NCBI GenBank assembly: GCA_016210785.1
Contig: JACQTN010000303.1
Span: 1-15,526, forward strand
DNA from: Armatimonadota bacterium
GTDB taxonomy: Bacteria; Sysuimicrobiota; Sysuimicrobiia; Sysuimicrobiales; JACQTN01
Direction of reading: 5' to 3'
DNA: 15,526 bases
The notes beneath the pieces are model-generated. The model did not search any database. It was not told where the DNA came from and saw only the letters and a program-made list of their open reading frames with translations. Below are positions 14,196 through 15,526 of this stretch, piece by piece; position 1 is the stretch's first letter; each line of letters begins with the position of its first letter. Made by a program: the position numbers and the translations under genes.

Positions 14196-15526
14196 ATGTG
14201 TATCTCTCGTCGTGGTCTTGCCGGAGTTTGGAGTGTGGCGGTCGTGCTGGCGGCATTGGTACTGCCGGTGCCGGCCAGCGGCATGCAGTCACCAGCACCC
14301 CTTCCGGTCCCGCCCGCCTTGCTGCCACTCATCACCGGGATCAATTTTCCATCCCGAATCCCTTCCGATGGAACCAGGGCCTACGGACGCATCTCCTTCC
14401 AGAACCCGGGTTTTAACCTCCGGCTTGTGGCCATCCAGCGCGTGTCCGGGATTGCCTGGTCTCCCGTCGAATTCGACCCCGGAATGAGCGGCCGGCCTTC
14501 AGGTGAGATCGTGTTCTCGCAGTGGTGCGGCTCGGCCCAAGGGCCGGCCGTCCTCCGCGTCTTTCTCCTCGACGCCAACCGCCTCTTTCGAGGGTCCCGG
14601 GATTTCCAGGTGGTGTGCGGCGGAAGGTCTTCGCCCCCGCGCATCGCCATGGTGCAGCTGTGGTACCCCAAACTCCCGCTGGGAGGCGCCTCCGGCGGCG
14701 TCGTGGTTGCCGTCGACCCTGAACAGGACATCGTCGCCGCGGATTTCCAGCCGGTCAGCGGCGGCGGCAGACCGTTCCGCATCAACCCCGGCACGCTGGG
14801 TGCGGAGCGCTCGTTCCAGTTCAACATGCGGTGCGGCAATCAGGTGGGCCAGCATCAGTGGAGCGTGACCGTCAGGGACGCCGCCGGGCACGCGAGCGAG
14901 CCCGCGATGTTTTCTTTCACGTGCGGAGATCTGCCTCAGCCAGTCGAAGTCAGGCCTCCCGGAATCTGGGTCAGGGCGCCCGGTCAGGTCGTCGCCGGCA
15001 CAGCGGCATCCGCCACCCTGTCCTTCGAGGCCCCGCGGAGCCCGGTGGCCTACCTGGTCAGGATCGATCCGGTTCCGGGAGCCCAGGCGCCGGGGTGGAG
15101 AACCATGGGGGTCCGCGCGGGCGGCGATGCGCGGAACTGGCGGTTTGACCTGTCGTGCACCACGCCCGGAGTCCGGTACACGCTCCGCGCCACGCTGATC
15201 TCCGGGGCGGGCCGGGACAGCCCCGGCCGGGTGATCGCGTTCCGCGACTTCGCGTTCGATTGCGTGGCGCCGGCGCAGGTCCAGCCCCCGGCCGGCCGGA
15301 TCCGGATCGTGAAGGTTAACCCGCCCGTCCGGGCGTTGGATGGGACCGCCGCCGGCACCTGCGCGGCCGGTCACATGACGTTTGCGGATCCGGACGGGGT
15401 CGTGAGCGTGGTGCGGCTCCTTCCGATCCGCTCGCCGGCGCGCTGGCAGATGCTGCAGTTCTCGTTAGGACGCGGCATGTCCCATGACGACGTTCGTGGT
15501 CAGAAGTACATCCGGTTGAGCCTGGA
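14196..15526 (+). CDS. Secreted multidomain protein with cysteine-paired Ig-like repeats, cut by the right edge
   Basis: The frame is open from the ATG at 14196 to the end of the window: 443 residues and no stop. The ribosome-binding site GGGGGAGGG is at 14181-14189. Residues 1 to about 29 form a Sec signal peptide (SRR, then hydrophobic VWSVAVVLAALVLPV, then ASG). The rest is beta-rich and repetitive. Cysteines fall in pairs at 111/141, 213/243 and 321/356, spaced 30, 30 and 35 residues, with 102 and 108 residues between units. A single Cys389 probably opens a fourth unit. Each pair brackets a strand-turn-strand segment such as WSVTVRDAAGHASEPAMFSF, resembling the disulfide-pinned edge of Ig-like or fibronectin-like sandwiches. 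I recognise no named family. It is predicted to be exported and may be an adhesin-like or surface-layer protein; the missing C-terminus may hold an anchor. It is divergent from the hydrolase. Confidence 0.8.
   Translation, partial: MCISRRGLAGVWSVAVVLAALVLPVPASGMQSPAPLPVPPALLPLITGINFPSRIPSDGTRAYGRISFQNPGFNLRLVAIQRVSGIAWSPVEFDPGMSGRPSGEIVFSQWCGSAQGPAVLRVFLLDANRLFRGSRDFQVVCGGRSSPPRIAMVQLWYPKLPLGGASGGVVVAVDPEQDIVAADFQPVSGGGRPFRINPGTLGAERSFQFNMRCGNQVGQHQWSVTVRDAAGHASEPAMFSFTCGDLPQPVEVRPPGIWVRAPGQVVAGTAASATLSFEAPRSPVAYLVRIDPVPGAQAPGWRTMGVRAGGDARNWRFDLSCTTPGVRYTLRATLISGAGRDSPGRVIAFRDFAFDCVAPAQVQPPAGRIRIVKVNPPVRALDGTAAGTCAAGHMTFADPDGVVSVVRLLPIRSPARWQMLQFSLGRGMSHDDVRGQKYIRLSL

Noticed and set aside
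14090..14344. Upstream extension of the CocE-type hydrolase by 85 residues to an ATG at 14344
   Set aside because: The added sequence overlaps the divergent secreted-protein gene and has no family similarity; the GTG at 14089 has a good ribosome-binding site.

Overview
The window is a GC-rich stretch of a free-living, metabolically versatile bacterium. Strong Shine-Dalgarno sequences (GGAGG types), GTG and TTG starts, and tightly packed genes show it is bacterial. The gene content (peptide ABC importer parts, M20 and M24 peptidases, an SDR, a luciferase-like monooxygenase, a Pht5-like protein, a CocE-type hydrolase) is typical of soil, sediment or groundwater lineages such as Rokubacteria-like, NC10-like, CSP1-3-like or Chloroflexota-like groups. 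The sequence alone does not fix the phylum.

Left part (1-9090), a peptide/amide uptake and processing block. It holds a first periplasmic solute-binding protein (198-1817), a convergent M24 creatinase/prolidase-type hydrolase (minus strand, 1987-3210), and an M20 amidohydrolase/deacylase (3369-4667). An SDR oxidoreductase (4664-5428) overlaps the M20 gene by ATGA. A second, closely related binding protein (5477-7099) is followed by the two permeases (7148-8071 and 8158-9090). The simplest reading is import of a peptide-like or N-acylated small molecule, amide cleavage by M20/M24, then redox conversion by the SDR. No ATPase gene follows the permeases.

Middle (9067-9423), a short array of 57-base-period repeats. 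Its first copy forms the last codons and stop of the second permease gene. No gene is seen between 9091 and 9423 apart from the promoter of the next operon. Then comes a two-gene toxin-antitoxin module (RHH-like antitoxin 9424-9627, PIN/VapC toxin 9647-10078) with a palindrome overlapping a perfect TATAAT box.

Right part (10105-15526), a second catabolic group. It has a luciferase-like flavin/F420 monooxygenase (10105-11136), a 4,5-dihydroxyphthalate-decarboxylase-like protein (11204-12151), and a convergent CocE/NonD alpha/beta hydrolase (minus strand, 12266-14089) with an intact Ser-Asp-His triad. Diverging from the hydrolase, and running off the right edge, is a secreted protein built of roughly 100-residue repeats with regularly spaced cysteine pairs (14196-15526).

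Most promising for follow-up: the repeat array fused to the permease stop codon, the cysteine-paired secreted repeat protein, the M20 enzyme with an inserted palindrome and a lost conserved histidine, and the duplicated binding proteins around a catabolic cassette. I did not find a clear new defence or RNA-guided system.
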